A stretch of DNA of 64,000 bases from Haloferula rosea (GTDB taxonomy: Bacteria > Verrucomicrobiota > Verrucomicrobiia > Verrucomicrobiales > Akkermansiaceae), in NCBI RefSeq assembly GCF_016595525.1, contig NZ_JAENII010000003.1:347956-411955 (forward strand), given 5' to 3'. The notes under the pieces were generated by a model that worked only from the letters and a program-made list of their open reading frames with translations, had not been told where the DNA came from and searched no databases. This document shows, piece after piece, positions 1 to 9,183 of the stretch. Each line of letters starts with the position of its first letter. Positions within the stretch are counted from its first letter, which is position 1. The position numbers and the translations under genes are program-made.

Positions 1-320
1 AGCCACCTCGGGTTCGGGTGATAGCACATGCCGCGCGCTTTGCCGTATCGCCGATCCAGCCAAATCGGGACTTTGCGCAGGCGTTCCACCTTGTCGGGAG
101 GCAGCAGCAGCACCAAGTCCGCCAAGCGCGCCTCAAGCAAGCGCGTCGCCCGCGCTCCCAACTCGGCATGCTCCCCCTCGAGAAGACTGCGGTCGATATG
201 AACCGTCCAACCCTCCAAGTCCCGGGTCTCGCGCGACTCCGGCGGCGTCAGTTGGTCCTTCGCCCCCAACGGAACCACCGCCAGCATGAGCGCCACCCAT
301 CGAATCCCTGCTCTGATCAT
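1..320 (-). CDS. Secreted protein of unknown function, 5' end only
   Basis: The reading frame starts at the ATG at 320 and stays open for 106 codons until it leaves the window at base 1, so the C-terminus is missing. The first 20 or so residues form a signal peptide (Arg-containing start, then VALMLAVVPLGA). The mature part is charged and contains VPIWLD followed by CYHPNPRWL. I recall similar stretches in secreted proteins of Planctomycetes and Verrucomicrobia that carry a zinc-peptidase-like motif further downstream, but that part is outside the window, so no function can be assigned. The gene is divergent from the surface-protein gene beginning at 516. Codon pattern and signal peptide make it more convincing than the other frames of this stretch. 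Confidence 0.7.
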   Translation of the reverse strand, partial: MIRAGIRWVALMLAVVPLGAKDQLTPPESRETRDLEGWTVHIDRSLLEGEHAELGARATRLLEARLADLVLLLPPDKVERLRKVPIWLDRRYGKARGMCYHPNPRW

Positions 321-515
321 GGGGAATCCATACCTGCGGGATGCTTGACTCCTTTCGCGATTCGAGACCAACCCGTGCTCCCATCTCCCCCTCAACTTCT
401 CAAATTCTCAACTTCTCAACCCCTCATCACGAAAATGGAGGGTCAATGTGGTTTGATATCAAAACCAGTCACGACCGATTGCCAGAACCCACGTGCGCTC
501 TCTAAATGGTGTTCT

Positions 516-3227
516 ATGTCCCGCCACCACTCCCCCCTTAGAGTCCTTCTCCTCAGTGCCGTGCCGATGGGAACCTGCCTCGCCGTGGACATCCTGAAGG
601 ACGACAATGCCACGGACCTGAATGTCGGAGGAAGCTGGGTCGGCGGCACCGCGCCGGGGTCTGGTGACGTGGCCGTCTGGGACAGCACCGTCACTGGCAC
701 GAGTACGACAAGTCTCGGGGCCAACCTGGGATGGGTCGGGCTTCGCATCGAAGATCCGGCGGGCGACGTGACCATCCAAGGGAGCAACAGCCTGACGATC
801 GGAAGTTCCGGGCTGGACACCGGGGCGACCGCCAACCTGACCTATTCCTCGTCAGGCACCATCACCCTGAACGGTTCACTCGCCGGAAGCACCAGCTTCA
901 CCATCGACAATGCCGCCACCAAGAACTGGTCAGGCATGAGCGCCACCAATTTCACCGGCACGCTCACCCTCCGCGGTGGATCCGGATCATCGGGGAGTTT
1001 CGCCGGCAACTGGTTGGCTTTCGGATCATCCTCGGTCTCCCAGACAGGCGCCTTCCATCTGGACACAGGGGCCTCACTTGCCGACCGAGGGGATTTCATC
1101 GTCACCGACGGCTGGGGGGATGGAACCACCAAACCGAAGCTCGCGCTGGCCTCCCTGACCGGATTCGGTGATTTCAGGAGTGACTGGGGAAGCAACACCT
1201 TCCGCACGGTAGCTGTCGACCAAGCCACCGACACCACCTTCCAAGGACGTCTCGTCAGCAGCAACGCATCGCGGGGCATCGACCTCGAGAAACTGGGAAC
1301 CGGAACCCTGACGCTGACCGGAAACAACGCGCACCGGAACACCACGGTCAGCGGCGGCATCCTGCAGGTCGGCAACGGCGGCACCACCGGGTCACTCGGT
1401 GGTGGGCTGGTTTCCATCGAAAGCGGTGGCGAACTCCGGTTCAATCGCTCGAACACCATCGGCCTCACCGGAATCGAGTTCATCGGACCCGGCACCCTGA
1501 GCCTCCGCGGAGGAAGCGCCGCTTCAGGAAGCTACTCAGGGAACTGGATCAGCTTCACCAACACGGACACCGGAGGATTCCATCTGGACACCGGTGCTAG
1601 CCTCTCTGACCGCGGTGAAATCGTCTTTGGTGATCAGTGGGGTGACGGCACGACCAAACCGAAGTTCTCGATCTCATCCCTTTCCGGCTACGGTGACTTC
1701 CGTAGTGACCTTGGATCCACCGGCAATCGCACCATCTCCGCGGACCAATCGGTCAACACCGAGTTCCAGGGAAGGATCAATCAATTCAACGATTCCACCC
1801 GAAGCGTCCATCTTGAAAAACTCGGTGCCGGCACCCTGACACTGTCCGGCGCGAACAACTATCAGAACACGATCATCGGCGGCGGCACACTGGAGATCGG
1901 CAATGGGGGCACCACCGGGGAAATCGGCTTCGGAACCGTCAGTATCGCCTCTGGCGCCACACTCCGCTTCAACCGCTCCGACCTCATCGACTACAACGCC
2001 AGCGCCAGGATGAGGGATGTCTCGGGAGCTGGAAACATCGTGATCGACGGAGGAGGAACCTTTTACAACTACACCGGCGCGGGCCTCGGATTCAATGAGG
2101 CCGGATCCTGGTCGGGACTCTCCGGCAATCTGACCGTCCGTGGCGGATCGGAGTTCCAGACGATCCGCAACGGCGCCACCGCCATGGGAACCGGAACCGT
2201 CATCCTCGGCGATGCCACATCCAGCGGCACCCTTTCCCAGATCCAGGGCAACTGGACATGGACCAACGACATCGAGGTCATCGGAGCGGACAATACCATC
2301 GCCAACAACTCAACCGGATCCGATCGATCCCTGAAGCTCCAAGGGGACATCTCGGGCACCGGAGGACTCACCTTCAGTGACACCACCGGAGCCATGAACA
2401 ATCTGGACAATGGCTTCGTGCTGACAGGAACCAACACCATGACGTCCTTCACCATCGAAAGCGGGGCACTGGTGCGGGTCGGCGGCGTGGGAGGCAACAG
2501 CGCATCCCTGTCCGCAGGAACGGATGGATCCATCGGTTCTGCCTCGGTCACGAACCACGGAACCCTGACCTTCTCCCGCTCGGACACCCACTCCCTCTCC
2601 GCCAGCATCGGAGGAAGCGGAAATGTCCGGATCGGATCCACAGGCATCAGCGGTTCGGAAACCCAGCAGGTCACCTTCTCCACAACGCACACCTACACCG
2701 GCACGACCGAAGTCAATGCAGGAACCCTCTACGTGACCGGAGCCCTCGCCAATACATCTTCGGTCGCTGTCGCCAACGGCGCCACCCTCGGAGGCACCGG
2801 GTCCATCGCAGGAGCCACCACCATCAACTCCGGCGGCACGCTCGCACCCGGAACTTCCGTGGGGACCCTGACCATCGACAACGAACTCGGGATCAACAGC
2901 GGTGGCCTGCTGCTTTTCGAAATCAACAGCCTCGCCTCGTTCGACCGACTCATCGGCCTGACGGATTTCACCATGGATGGCATCCTCGGACTGGACCTGA
3001 ATGGCTACAACCCGTCCGAAGGAGACAGCTTCGATCTGGTCGACTGGGTTTCAGGCACTCCTTCGGGAAGTTTCACTCTCGACGACTCCCTCGCCCCGCT
3101 CGACCCCGGTCTCTCGTGGGATACATCCAGCTTCCTGAGCACAGGATCCGTCGCCGTGATCCCCGAGCCGCGGGCCAGCCTACTGCTGATTCTTGGCGTG
3201 GCCCTACTCATTCATCGGCGGAGATAG
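516..3227 (+). CDS. Secreted beta-strand-repeat surface protein with PEP-CTERM
   Basis: A 903-residue protein that is probably exported and processed at the cell surface. I chose the ATG at 516 because it gives a signal peptide (MSRHHSPLRVLLLSAVPMG); the frame is open further upstream but reads as unstructured non-coding sequence. The body is Gly/Ser/Thr-rich beta-helix sequence with autotransporter-associated beta-strand repeats, seen twice as LEKLGxGTLTLxG followed by GGxLxxGNGGTTG. Two units of about 165 residues (bases 957-1455 and 1491-1992) are clear internal duplicates. The C-terminus is a PEP-CTERM tail: IPEP, a hydrophobic stretch, then HRRR, which exosortase systems recognise. The region from about 1880 to 2870 is paralogous to the next gene. 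No catalytic motif is visible, so an adhesive or structural role is the safest guess. Confidence 0.85.
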   Translation: MSRHHSPLRVLLLSAVPMGTCLAVDILKDDNATDLNVGGSWVGGTAPGSGDVAVWDSTVTGTSTTSLGANLGWVGLRIEDPAGDVTIQGSNSLTIGSSGLDTGATANLTYSSSGTITLNGSLAGSTSFTIDNAATKNWSGMSATNFTGTLTLRGGSGSSGSFAGNWLAFGSSSVSQTGAFHLDTGASLADRGDFIVTDGWGDGTTKPKLALASLTGFGDFRSDWGSNTFRTVAVDQATDTTFQGRLVSSNASRGIDLEKLGTGTLTLTGNNAHRNTTVSGGILQVGNGGTTGSLGGGLVSIESGGELRFNRSNTIGLTGIEFIGPGTLSLRGGSAASGSYSGNWISFTNTDTGGFHLDTGASLSDRGEIVFGDQWGDGTTKPKFSISSLSGYGDFRSDLGSTGNRTISADQSVNTEFQGRINQFNDSTRSVHLEKLGAGTLTLSGANNYQNTIIGGGTLEIGNGGTTGEIGFGTVSIASGATLRFNRSDLIDYNASARMRDVSGAGNIVIDGGGTFYNYTGAGLGFNEAGSWSGLSGNLTVRGGSEFQTIRNGATAMGTGTVILGDATSSGTLSQIQGNWTWTNDIEVIGADNTIANNSTGSDRSLKLQGDISGTGGLTFSDTTGAMNNLDNGFVLTGTNTMTSFTIESGALVRVGGVGGNSASLSAGTDGSIGSASVTNHGTLTFSRSDTHSLSASIGGSGNVRIGSTGISGSETQQVTFSTTHTYTGTTEVNAGTLYVTGALANTSSVAVANGATLGGTGSIAGATTINSGGTLAPGTSVGTLTIDNELGINSGGLLLFEINSLASFDRLIGLTDFTMDGILGLDLNGYNPSEGDSFDLVDWVSGTPSGSFTLDDSLAPLDPGLSWDTSSFLSTGSVAVIPEPRASLLLILGVALLIHRRR
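957..1455 (+). repeat. Internal repeat unit 1 of the 516-3227 protein
   Basis: Encodes a unit running from GTLTLRGG through HLDTGASLADRG, WGDGTTKPK and FQGRL to LEKLGTGTLTLTG. It matches unit 2 residue for residue over most of its length, so it arose by intragenic duplication. Confidence 0.8.
1491..1992 (+). repeat. Internal repeat unit 2 of the 516-3227 protein
   Basis: Second copy of the unit above, running from GTLSLRGG through HLDTGASLSDRG and WGDGTTKPK to LEKLGAGTLTLSG. Boundaries are approximate. Confidence 0.8.
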
Positions 3228-3400
3228 GCGCAGGGATCAGACCACGCCTGGCACCCGACTCGCAAGCACGTCGGCCACAGTCGACCGCTGCACCAGCGCG
3301 CCATCTCACCCAACTGGTGGCCACACACAACCAGCGCGGCCAATTTGAAGCCACTCATCTGCCGACCTATCTTCCACTTGTAACAACTTCCGACCGAACC

Positions 3401-6214
3401 ATGAAAAGAACCTCCATCCTCCTGGCCCTCATCTCCTCCACTTCCCTGGGGCAGGCAGCCATCACTTCCAGCAAGGCATCCGTCGACTTCACCTATCTCT
3501 ACGAGATGGATGTGAATCCGTCGTCGCAGGACCTCGACAGCAATTCGACCAGTGACTTCTTTACCGGCACTGTCAGCGGAATCACCTCTCCCCAGACCTA
3601 CAGCGGTGGCGTGGCCGCCTCGGATCTGGCCAACGGAGAACAACTGTTCCGTACTGACTACGGCGGAAGCATCACCCGGGCCATACTCGCCACGGACACG
3701 CCCTACACCCTTGAGCTGAGCGTTGAGAAGACCGCAGGAACCCAAGGGTCCCAAGGGTGGTTCTCTCTCGCCCTCCAGTCTCCCGGAGCCACTCAATCCG
3801 CCCGCTTTTCATTCAAGGACGACGTGGTGACGTTCCGCACGACGGGTGGCACATTCACCGAATATCTCTCGGGAACGGACTTCACGAGTGGACAGCAAGT
3901 CGTCCGCATCGCCTACGAGGGCAGCAACAACTACTACATCTGGGTCAACGAAACCCTCCTCAACGCCGATCTCTCGACCCCCATCAATGGCGGAAACGGA
4001 AGTTTCAACACTGGCGGATCTTGGTTCATCGGCAATTTCTCAGGTGATACCGGCGGCGATTGGGAAGTCGACTTCCTGCGCTTCGACAACACCGGCGCAT
4101 TCGAACCCGGTGACCCCATCGTCCCCGACGACCTCACTTGGACAGCAGCCACCGACAGCAACTGGGATGACCTCACCAACAACTGGCAACTCACGGATAC
4201 CACTCCCACCGCCTTCAGCGACTCCGACAATGTCACCTTCGACGACACGGCGGCTTCAGGAGCTGTGACCATCGTCGGCACGCCCTCGCCCGACAGCATT
4301 CTGGTCAACAATGATGTCCTCCCTTACACCCTCGGCGGATCCACCATCATCGGACCTGCCACACTGACCAAGGATGGCCCCGGCAGCCTTGCCCTCACGG
4401 CCGACCACGCCTACTCCGGTGGAACCACCTTGACCATGGGAACCATCACCGCGGGCGATGGCGCAACCGCCGGCGAAATCGGGGCGGGCCCTGTCTCTCT
4501 GGCGTCAGGCACCACACTGACCATTTCACGCAGCGACTTCCTCGACTACAAGGCCACCGCGAAGATGCGCAATGTCTCCGGAGCAGGCGACATCGTCATC
4601 GATGGTGGAGGCACCCTATGGAACTACACGGGTGGCGGCGTCGCCTTCGCCTCACCGAATACCTGGTCAGGCTTCTCAGGCACTCTCACTGTCCTCGGCG
4701 ATTCCGAGTTCCAGACGATCCGTAATGGAGCAACGGCGATGGGCACCGGCACCATCATCCTCGGTGATGCCACCACCTCGGGCACGCTTTCACAAATCGA
4801 AGGCAACTGGACATGGACCAATGACATCTCGGTCGTTGGCCCGGCCAATCTCATCGCCAACAATTCGGCGGGCGCCGGCCGGAGTCTCAAGATTCAAGGC
4901 ACACTCACGGGCGACGGCTCACTGAGCTTCGACGACTCAACCGGCGCGATGACCAACCTGAACCGCGGTTTCATCATCACCTCGGATCTTGCTCTCACCT
5001 CGCCGCTGGGCATCACACTGGACACTCCCGTTCGTATCGGTGGCGTCCCTGGTGACAGTGACAGCCTCGCCGCCGACAGCTTTGGCTCGCTCGGCACCAC
5101 GGCGGTGAACAACGAAGGCACGCTGACCTTTACCCGCACCGATGATCACTCCGTCGATGCCATCATCAGCGGTGGTGGCAACGTCAGGATCGGCGCCCCA
5201 TCGACAGGCGGCATCGGAGACACCTCCACTCAAATCGTCACCTTCACCAGTTCCCAATCCTACACCGGCAGCACCACGGTCGAATCAGGGCGTCTCGTGA
5301 TTCCTTCCGGGACCACCCATGCTGCGAGCACGGTATTTGCAGCGGATGAGGGAACCATCTCGGGCGAGGGCACGATCAACGGCTTCCTGGACATCGAAGG
5401 CACCCTCGCCCCAGGCAGCAGCGTTGGCACCCTGACCACCCTTTCATCGCTGACTCTCTTCGGAGACGCCATCTACGAATGGGAAATCGGCGCCTGGAAC
5501 CCCGCTTCCGCCGACCTCGTTCAAGCGGACTCGATCGACATCTTCGTCGGTGGCGATGGACCGGTGACCATCGCGGTCACCCCGGACTCGATTGCCGACT
5601 TCGCCGAGACCAGCGAGAGCTTCATCATCGCCACTTCGGCCAATCCCATCACTGGATTCACCAGTGGGGACATCATCGTCGATGACAGCGCCTTCGCCGC
5701 CGCCACCGGGTCGATCGGCACCTGGAGCGTCGACCTGACCGGTGACTCACTCGGAATCGAACTTACCTACACCCCCGGCGACCCGAACAGCTACGCCGGA
5801 TGGATCAGCGGCTTCTTCCCCGGGGAAACCGATGAGCTGATCATCGGAATCGATGCCGACCCCGATGGCGATGGTGTCGACAACGGCGTCGAGAACTTCC
5901 TCGGAACCGACCCCAGCACCTTCAGCGCCGGCCTCGTTCCGGTCTCGGCAAGCGGCGGAAGTCTGACCGCCAGCCACACGCGATCCAACAGCCTCGCCAC
6001 CGACCTGAGTGCCACCTACGAATGGTCCTCCGACCTCGTGAATTGGAATGACTCCGGCGAAACGGACCCGAATGGCGTCAGCGCCGACATCACCACCGTC
6101 GTCACCGACGATCAGGATGCACCGCTCAACGATACGGTCGAAGTGACCGCGGCCATTACGGCCGGATCCACCCAGCGGGTCTTCCTTCGCGTCCATGTGA
6201 CCGAGCTGCCCTGA
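3401..6214 (+). CDS. Secreted LamG-like and beta-strand-repeat protein
   Basis: A 937-residue secreted protein. The ATG at 3401 gives a clean signal peptide (MKRTSILLALISSTSLGQA). Residues of about 25-235 look like a concanavalin-type beta sandwich (YTLELSVEK, WFIGNFSG, DWEVDFLRFDN). They are followed by TWTAATDSNWDDLTNNW, typical of the start of autotransporter-type repeat regions. The middle third is strongly similar to the upstream protein (EFQTIRNGATAMGTGT, GNWTWTNDI), so the two are tandem paralogues. Near the end there is a calcium-binding, thrombospondin-type-3-like stretch (DADPDGDGVDNG). It has no PEP-CTERM tail, unlike its neighbour. The 173-base gap before it shows no obvious terminator, so co-transcription with the upstream gene is possible. 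Confidence 0.85.
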   Translation: MKRTSILLALISSTSLGQAAITSSKASVDFTYLYEMDVNPSSQDLDSNSTSDFFTGTVSGITSPQTYSGGVAASDLANGEQLFRTDYGGSITRAILATDTPYTLELSVEKTAGTQGSQGWFSLALQSPGATQSARFSFKDDVVTFRTTGGTFTEYLSGTDFTSGQQVVRIAYEGSNNYYIWVNETLLNADLSTPINGGNGSFNTGGSWFIGNFSGDTGGDWEVDFLRFDNTGAFEPGDPIVPDDLTWTAATDSNWDDLTNNWQLTDTTPTAFSDSDNVTFDDTAASGAVTIVGTPSPDSILVNNDVLPYTLGGSTIIGPATLTKDGPGSLALTADHAYSGGTTLTMGTITAGDGATAGEIGAGPVSLASGTTLTISRSDFLDYKATAKMRNVSGAGDIVIDGGGTLWNYTGGGVAFASPNTWSGFSGTLTVLGDSEFQTIRNGATAMGTGTIILGDATTSGTLSQIEGNWTWTNDISVVGPANLIANNSAGAGRSLKIQGTLTGDGSLSFDDSTGAMTNLNRGFIITSDLALTSPLGITLDTPVRIGGVPGDSDSLAADSFGSLGTTAVNNEGTLTFTRTDDHSVDAIISGGGNVRIGAPSTGGIGDTSTQIVTFTSSQSYTGSTTVESGRLVIPSGTTHAASTVFAADEGTISGEGTINGFLDIEGTLAPGSSVGTLTTLSSLTLFGDAIYEWEIGAWNPASADLVQADSIDIFVGGDGPVTIAVTPDSIADFAETSESFIIATSANPITGFTSGDIIVDDSAFAAATGSIGTWSVDLTGDSLGIELTYTPGDPNSYAGWISGFFPGETDELIIGIDADPDGDGVDNGVENFLGTDPSTFSAGLVPVSASGGSLTASHTRSNSLATDLSATYEWSSDLVNWNDSGETDPNGVSADITTVVTDDQDAPLNDTVEVTAAITAGSTQRVFLRVHVTELP

Positions 6215-6241
6215 GCACCCGACTCGACCCACTCGTATCAG

Positions 6242-6277
6242 GAAGCCCGTTGCAGGTTCCCCTCAGCGGGCTTCTTT
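6242..6277 (+). terminator. Rho-independent terminator after the tandem surface proteins
   Basis: Stem 6242-6252 pairs with 6264-6274 (GAAGCCCG outer part against CGGGCTTC, one G-U pair inside). The stem is followed by TTTGATCCTTTT. It sits 28 bases after the stop codon of the preceding gene. Confidence 0.8.
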
Positions 6278-6321
6278 GATCCTTTTAATCAAACCGGCAT
6301 CCACACTACTTTCCCTACTTC

Positions 6322-7239
6322 ATGATCACGCCCCTGCATGGCCTCGTTGCAGCCACCCACACTCCCTTCCACTCCGACGGATCACTGGCTCCGGAGGTGG
6401 TCCCTCTCCAGGCGGCACACCTGTCCAAGCAGGGGGTGAATGCCGCCTTCATCACCGGCTCCACCGGGGAAGCCCACTCGCTCACCCGGGATGAACGGGT
6501 GACCCTCTACCAAGCATGGGCATCTGCTGCCCCCGACCACGGCATCCGGGTCATCGCCCATGCGGGAAGCAACTGCCTCGAAGACGCCCGCCACTTCGCG
6601 GCCGTCGCGCAGGATCTCAACCTCTTCGCCGTTTCAGCGCTGGCACCCAGCTACTACAAACCTCCGACTTTGACGGCATTGGTCGATTGGTGTGAATCCA
6701 TCGCCTCGTCGGCTCCGAACCTCCCGTTCTACTACTACGACATTCCCGTCCTCACCGGCGTCGAGTTCCCCATGGACGCCTTCTTGAAGGAAGCGTCGCC
6801 ACGCATCCCCAACCTTGCCGGCATCAAGTTCACCAATCCCGACCTGAACGCCTTCGAAAAGAGCCTCGGCGCCGATGACGGTCGCTTCGATGTCCCATGG
6901 GGGATCGACGAGAATCTGATCGATGCCCTCAAGCTCGGAGCCAAAGGAGGCGTCGGGTCTTCCTACAACTTCGCCGCTCCGCTCTACCAGGAACTCATCG
7001 ACGCCTTCCATCAGGGTGACCTCGAAACCGCTCAAGAGCTTCAGCGTCGCTCGGTCGAGATGATCGAGGCCATCGCCTCCATCGGTTACCTCGGGGCCGC
7101 CAAGGCCATCATGGGCACCCTTGGCGTCCCCGTCGGCCCAGCCCGCCAACCCATTCCCAACCCGACAGCTTCGCAAATCGAAGCCCTCCTCCCCAAACTC
7201 CACGAAATGGGCGTCCTCGGGGAACTTTCCTGTCGGTAG
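6322..7239 (+). CDS. nanA: N-acetylneuraminate lyase (DapA/NanA family)
   Basis: A 305-residue class I aldolase that would cleave sialic acid to N-acetylmannosamine and pyruvate in the cytoplasm. The family motifs are all present: the carboxylate-binding GSTGE at residues 46-50, the catalytic tyrosine in YYYDIP (Tyr139), and the Schiff-base lysine in GIKF (Lys169). Wording around these sites (YYYDIP, GIKFTNPDL, GVGSSYN, AKAIM) is closer to the sialate-lyase branch, including the animal enzyme, than to dihydrodipicolinate synthase. The length is typical. No other sialic-acid gene is nearby, so the natural substrate might be a related keto-acid sugar. The gene stands alone, with a terminator upstream and a tRNA on the opposite strand downstream. 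Confidence 0.85.
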   Translation: MITPLHGLVAATHTPFHSDGSLAPEVVPLQAAHLSKQGVNAAFITGSTGEAHSLTRDERVTLYQAWASAAPDHGIRVIAHAGSNCLEDARHFAAVAQDLNLFAVSALAPSYYKPPTLTALVDWCESIASSAPNLPFYYYDIPVLTGVEFPMDAFLKEASPRIPNLAGIKFTNPDLNAFEKSLGADDGRFDVPWGIDENLIDALKLGAKGGVGSSYNFAAPLYQELIDAFHQGDLETAQELQRRSVEMIEAIASIGYLGAAKAIMGTLGVPVGPARQPIPNPTASQIEALLPKLHEMGVLGELSCR

Positions 7240-7535
7240 ACGCGACTGAGGAGTCGGCCTCGCAAAGGAGGCACGACCCAATCATCGTCAAAGCCCACGC
7301 CGGAAGACCCTGACCTGTCGAACCGACAAAACAACGGCTCAGGAGATTCCCTCCGCGGGCCGCTCCCGCCCGTACGGGACCCAACTCCGCTCTTTCCGCA
7401 CCACGAACCCTCTGATGCAAGCTGGAGGGCACTCAGGCCACTCACAGCGAGACAAACTCAGACCCCGGCAAACGATACTCATCGACTTCAGCCATGCCGC
7501 GGTGTCGACGCCACGATCGGTCTTTGCCTGGACAC
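7240..7535. other. Intergenic stretch without recognisable gene
   Basis: About 296 bases between the lyase stop codon and the tRNA terminator. Open frames here have no codon bias, signal peptide or family resemblance. I see no riboswitch or mobile-element feature. Confidence 0.5.
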
Positions 7536-7572
7536 AAAAAAGCCCTGCAACTGAGACAGTTGCAGGGCTTTT
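7536..7572 (-). terminator. Terminator of the tRNA-Arg gene
   Basis: A perfect 16-base inverted repeat (7538-7553 and 7557-7572, arms AAAAGCCCTGCAACTG) with a 3-base loop. On the minus strand it ends in a run of six T. It begins seven bases after the tRNA 3' end. Confidence 0.92.
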
Positions 7573-7578
7573 GAAAAG

Positions 7579-7655
7579 TGGTACACCCGAAGGGAGTCGA
7601 ACCCCTAACCTCCTGATTCGTAGTCAGGCACTCTATCCAATTGAGCTACGGGTGC
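7579..7655 (-). tRNA. tRNA-Arg(ACG)
   Basis: The minus strand folds into a complete 77-base cloverleaf including an encoded CCA end. The acceptor stem is GCACCCG with CGGGTGT, the anticodon arm is CCTGA, loop CTACGAA, TCAGG, and the T-arm contains GGTTCGACTCC. The anticodon ACG (read as ICG after deamination) decodes CGU, CGC and CGA arginine codons. Confidence 0.95.
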
Positions 7656-7803
7656 TCTGTTGTTTCCGTGCCGCTCGCGGCGCGGGCGGGAGGAAAGCGT
7701 CTGAACGGGGCCACTGTCAAGGAATTCACTCAGAAAATCAAGGAAAGGATGGATCTCCCGCCACCATTCCCCGGTGGGCTTGTTGCTCGATCCTCCCGGG
7801 ACA

Positions 7804-9183
7804 TCACGCCATCCGCTCCACATCCGGAAATTTCTCCTCTCGGATCGGACCATAAACACCAGCAGCTTCGAGGCATGCATGGCGCGTTTCGACGTCTTCA
7901 GTCATTCGCCTTTGCCAGCCATCAGGAAATGCTGCTGGCACCAGTTCCGCTCCTCCGACACGCCGCATGTGGGCCTTCAGGAGACTGCAGGGAGGCCCCG
8001 CCTGTCTCACCACGTCGTAGTTGGCCGGTAGTGGCCGCTGCAGCACGCTGTTGCTGGTCACAAGGAGCCTACCATCCGCCGTCCAGCTCCTGAAGGTGGT
8101 CTCAAGGACTTCCTGCACCACCCCCGCCGTGGTCAGGCGGACCACCGCAAAAACCAGCGCATGCTCATTCCCCGGACTCACCAGGGTCATCCATTCACTG
8201 TGAAGGTCACCGAGCGGAGAACCCAGCTTCCGACTCGCCAGTAGCCGCCAGCCCTCGAACGCCTCGTCACCCTGCAAACCGTCCCAAAGCTTGCGCAGCT
8301 TCGGATCCCACTCGGAGGACTTCAGTTCCTCGGCCTCGGAGTGGGCAAAGCACTCACGGGTCAGGAACCTGGACCGGGTGAGCTTGTAGATCATGATCAA
8401 CAGCAGCGCGACCGGGTTCCACGCCTGCTTGCCGGCAAGGACACGTGCAGGAGAACGAAAGAGAAAGGCCGTGAACACCCGTCGGGTCCGCGTCCGGCGC
8501 TGCTGCCACCGCTCCATTTCATCGGGCTGCTGCGAAGCCAACTCTGTCAGCACATCCGGCATCAGGCCCTTCAGCACGAACCAGCCGTCCCGCCCCGAAC
8601 GGCAGACCAAACGACCACCCACGCGGTTGACCACCACCGTGACAAGCCACGACACGGCCAGCCCCGACCAACCGAGCCAGCGAGGCACCACGTCCTCCAG
8701 GAAAATCGAGGTCAAAAGCAGTCCGGTGGCCACCAGGCTGAATCGAGCGGCCCATTGCCGGCGCTTCAAAGCGCGGGCTTCAACTTCGGCATCGACCCAC
8801 CACCTCAGCCGCACCCGCTGACGGCATCGTTCTGCGACAATGCCCGAAATCACGAAGAGCATGACACACGAGCCCAGAATCCAGACCGACGAACTGTAGT
8901 ATCCCTTCGACACCGCGAAGAGTGCTCCTCCGAACATGCCGAACAGCAGAGCCACGCGGATCAGCGAGGGAAGCATGCCAGCGAACCCAGTCCGGACCAC
9001 GAACTCACTGGATGCAGGTGTTAGAGGAATGTCCCGTCGGCCACTTCGGATGTCGAGTTTCGGCAGCTGCGCTCCATCACGAAAACTCAGCACGCCGGCT
9101 TCCACCTTCCAGAAGCCCTCCAACCCGGGTACCTCGGTTTGCGCGGCCTCGCTCGGTGCCTGATAGGGATTGAAGTCACTCAT
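7804..9183 (-). CDS. Membrane protein of unknown function with N-terminal NPYQAP motif
   Basis: A 459-residue protein. I chose the ATG at 9183 because the protein then starts MSDFNPYQAPSE, an N-terminal signature common in membrane proteins of Planctomycetes and Verrucomicrobia; longer versions of the frame run back into the upstream gene. About four hydrophobic segments lie in residues 70-200, followed by a long charged C-terminal part. The N-terminal 200 residues resemble the whole of the upstream gene product (LSFRDGAQLP and DIRSGRRDIPL against LLFRHEAVLP and DLLTGREDVPL; DGWFVL in both). The genes overlap by eight bases (ATGAGTGA), so they are translated together. No catalytic motif is visible. 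Confidence 0.75.
   Translation of the reverse strand: MSDFNPYQAPSEAAQTEVPGLEGFWKVEAGVLSFRDGAQLPKLDIRSGRRDIPLTPASSEFVVRTGFAGMLPSLIRVALLFGMFGGALFAVSKGYYSSSVWILGSCVMLFVISGIVAERCRQRVRLRWWVDAEVEARALKRRQWAARFSLVATGLLLTSIFLEDVVPRWLGWSGLAVSWLVTVVVNRVGGRLVCRSGRDGWFVLKGLMPDVLTELASQQPDEMERWQQRRTRTRRVFTAFLFRSPARVLAGKQAWNPVALLLIMIYKLTRSRFLTRECFAHSEAEELKSSEWDPKLRKLWDGLQGDEAFEGWRLLASRKLGSPLGDLHSEWMTLVSPGNEHALVFAVVRLTTAGVVQEVLETTFRSWTADGRLLVTSNSVLQRPLPANYDVVRQAGPPCSLLKAHMRRVGGAELVPAAFPDGWQRRMTEDVETRHACLEAAGVYGPIREEKFPDVERMA

Noticed and set aside
957..1992. Direct repeats that could be taken for a repeat array or CRISPR
   Set aside because: They are long coding repeats of about 500 bases in frame with the surface-protein gene and are not spaced like CRISPR units. 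No cas gene is present.
7415..7855. Open frame of 146 codons across the tRNA
   Set aside because: It reads through a complete tRNA-Arg and its terminator, so it is not a gene.
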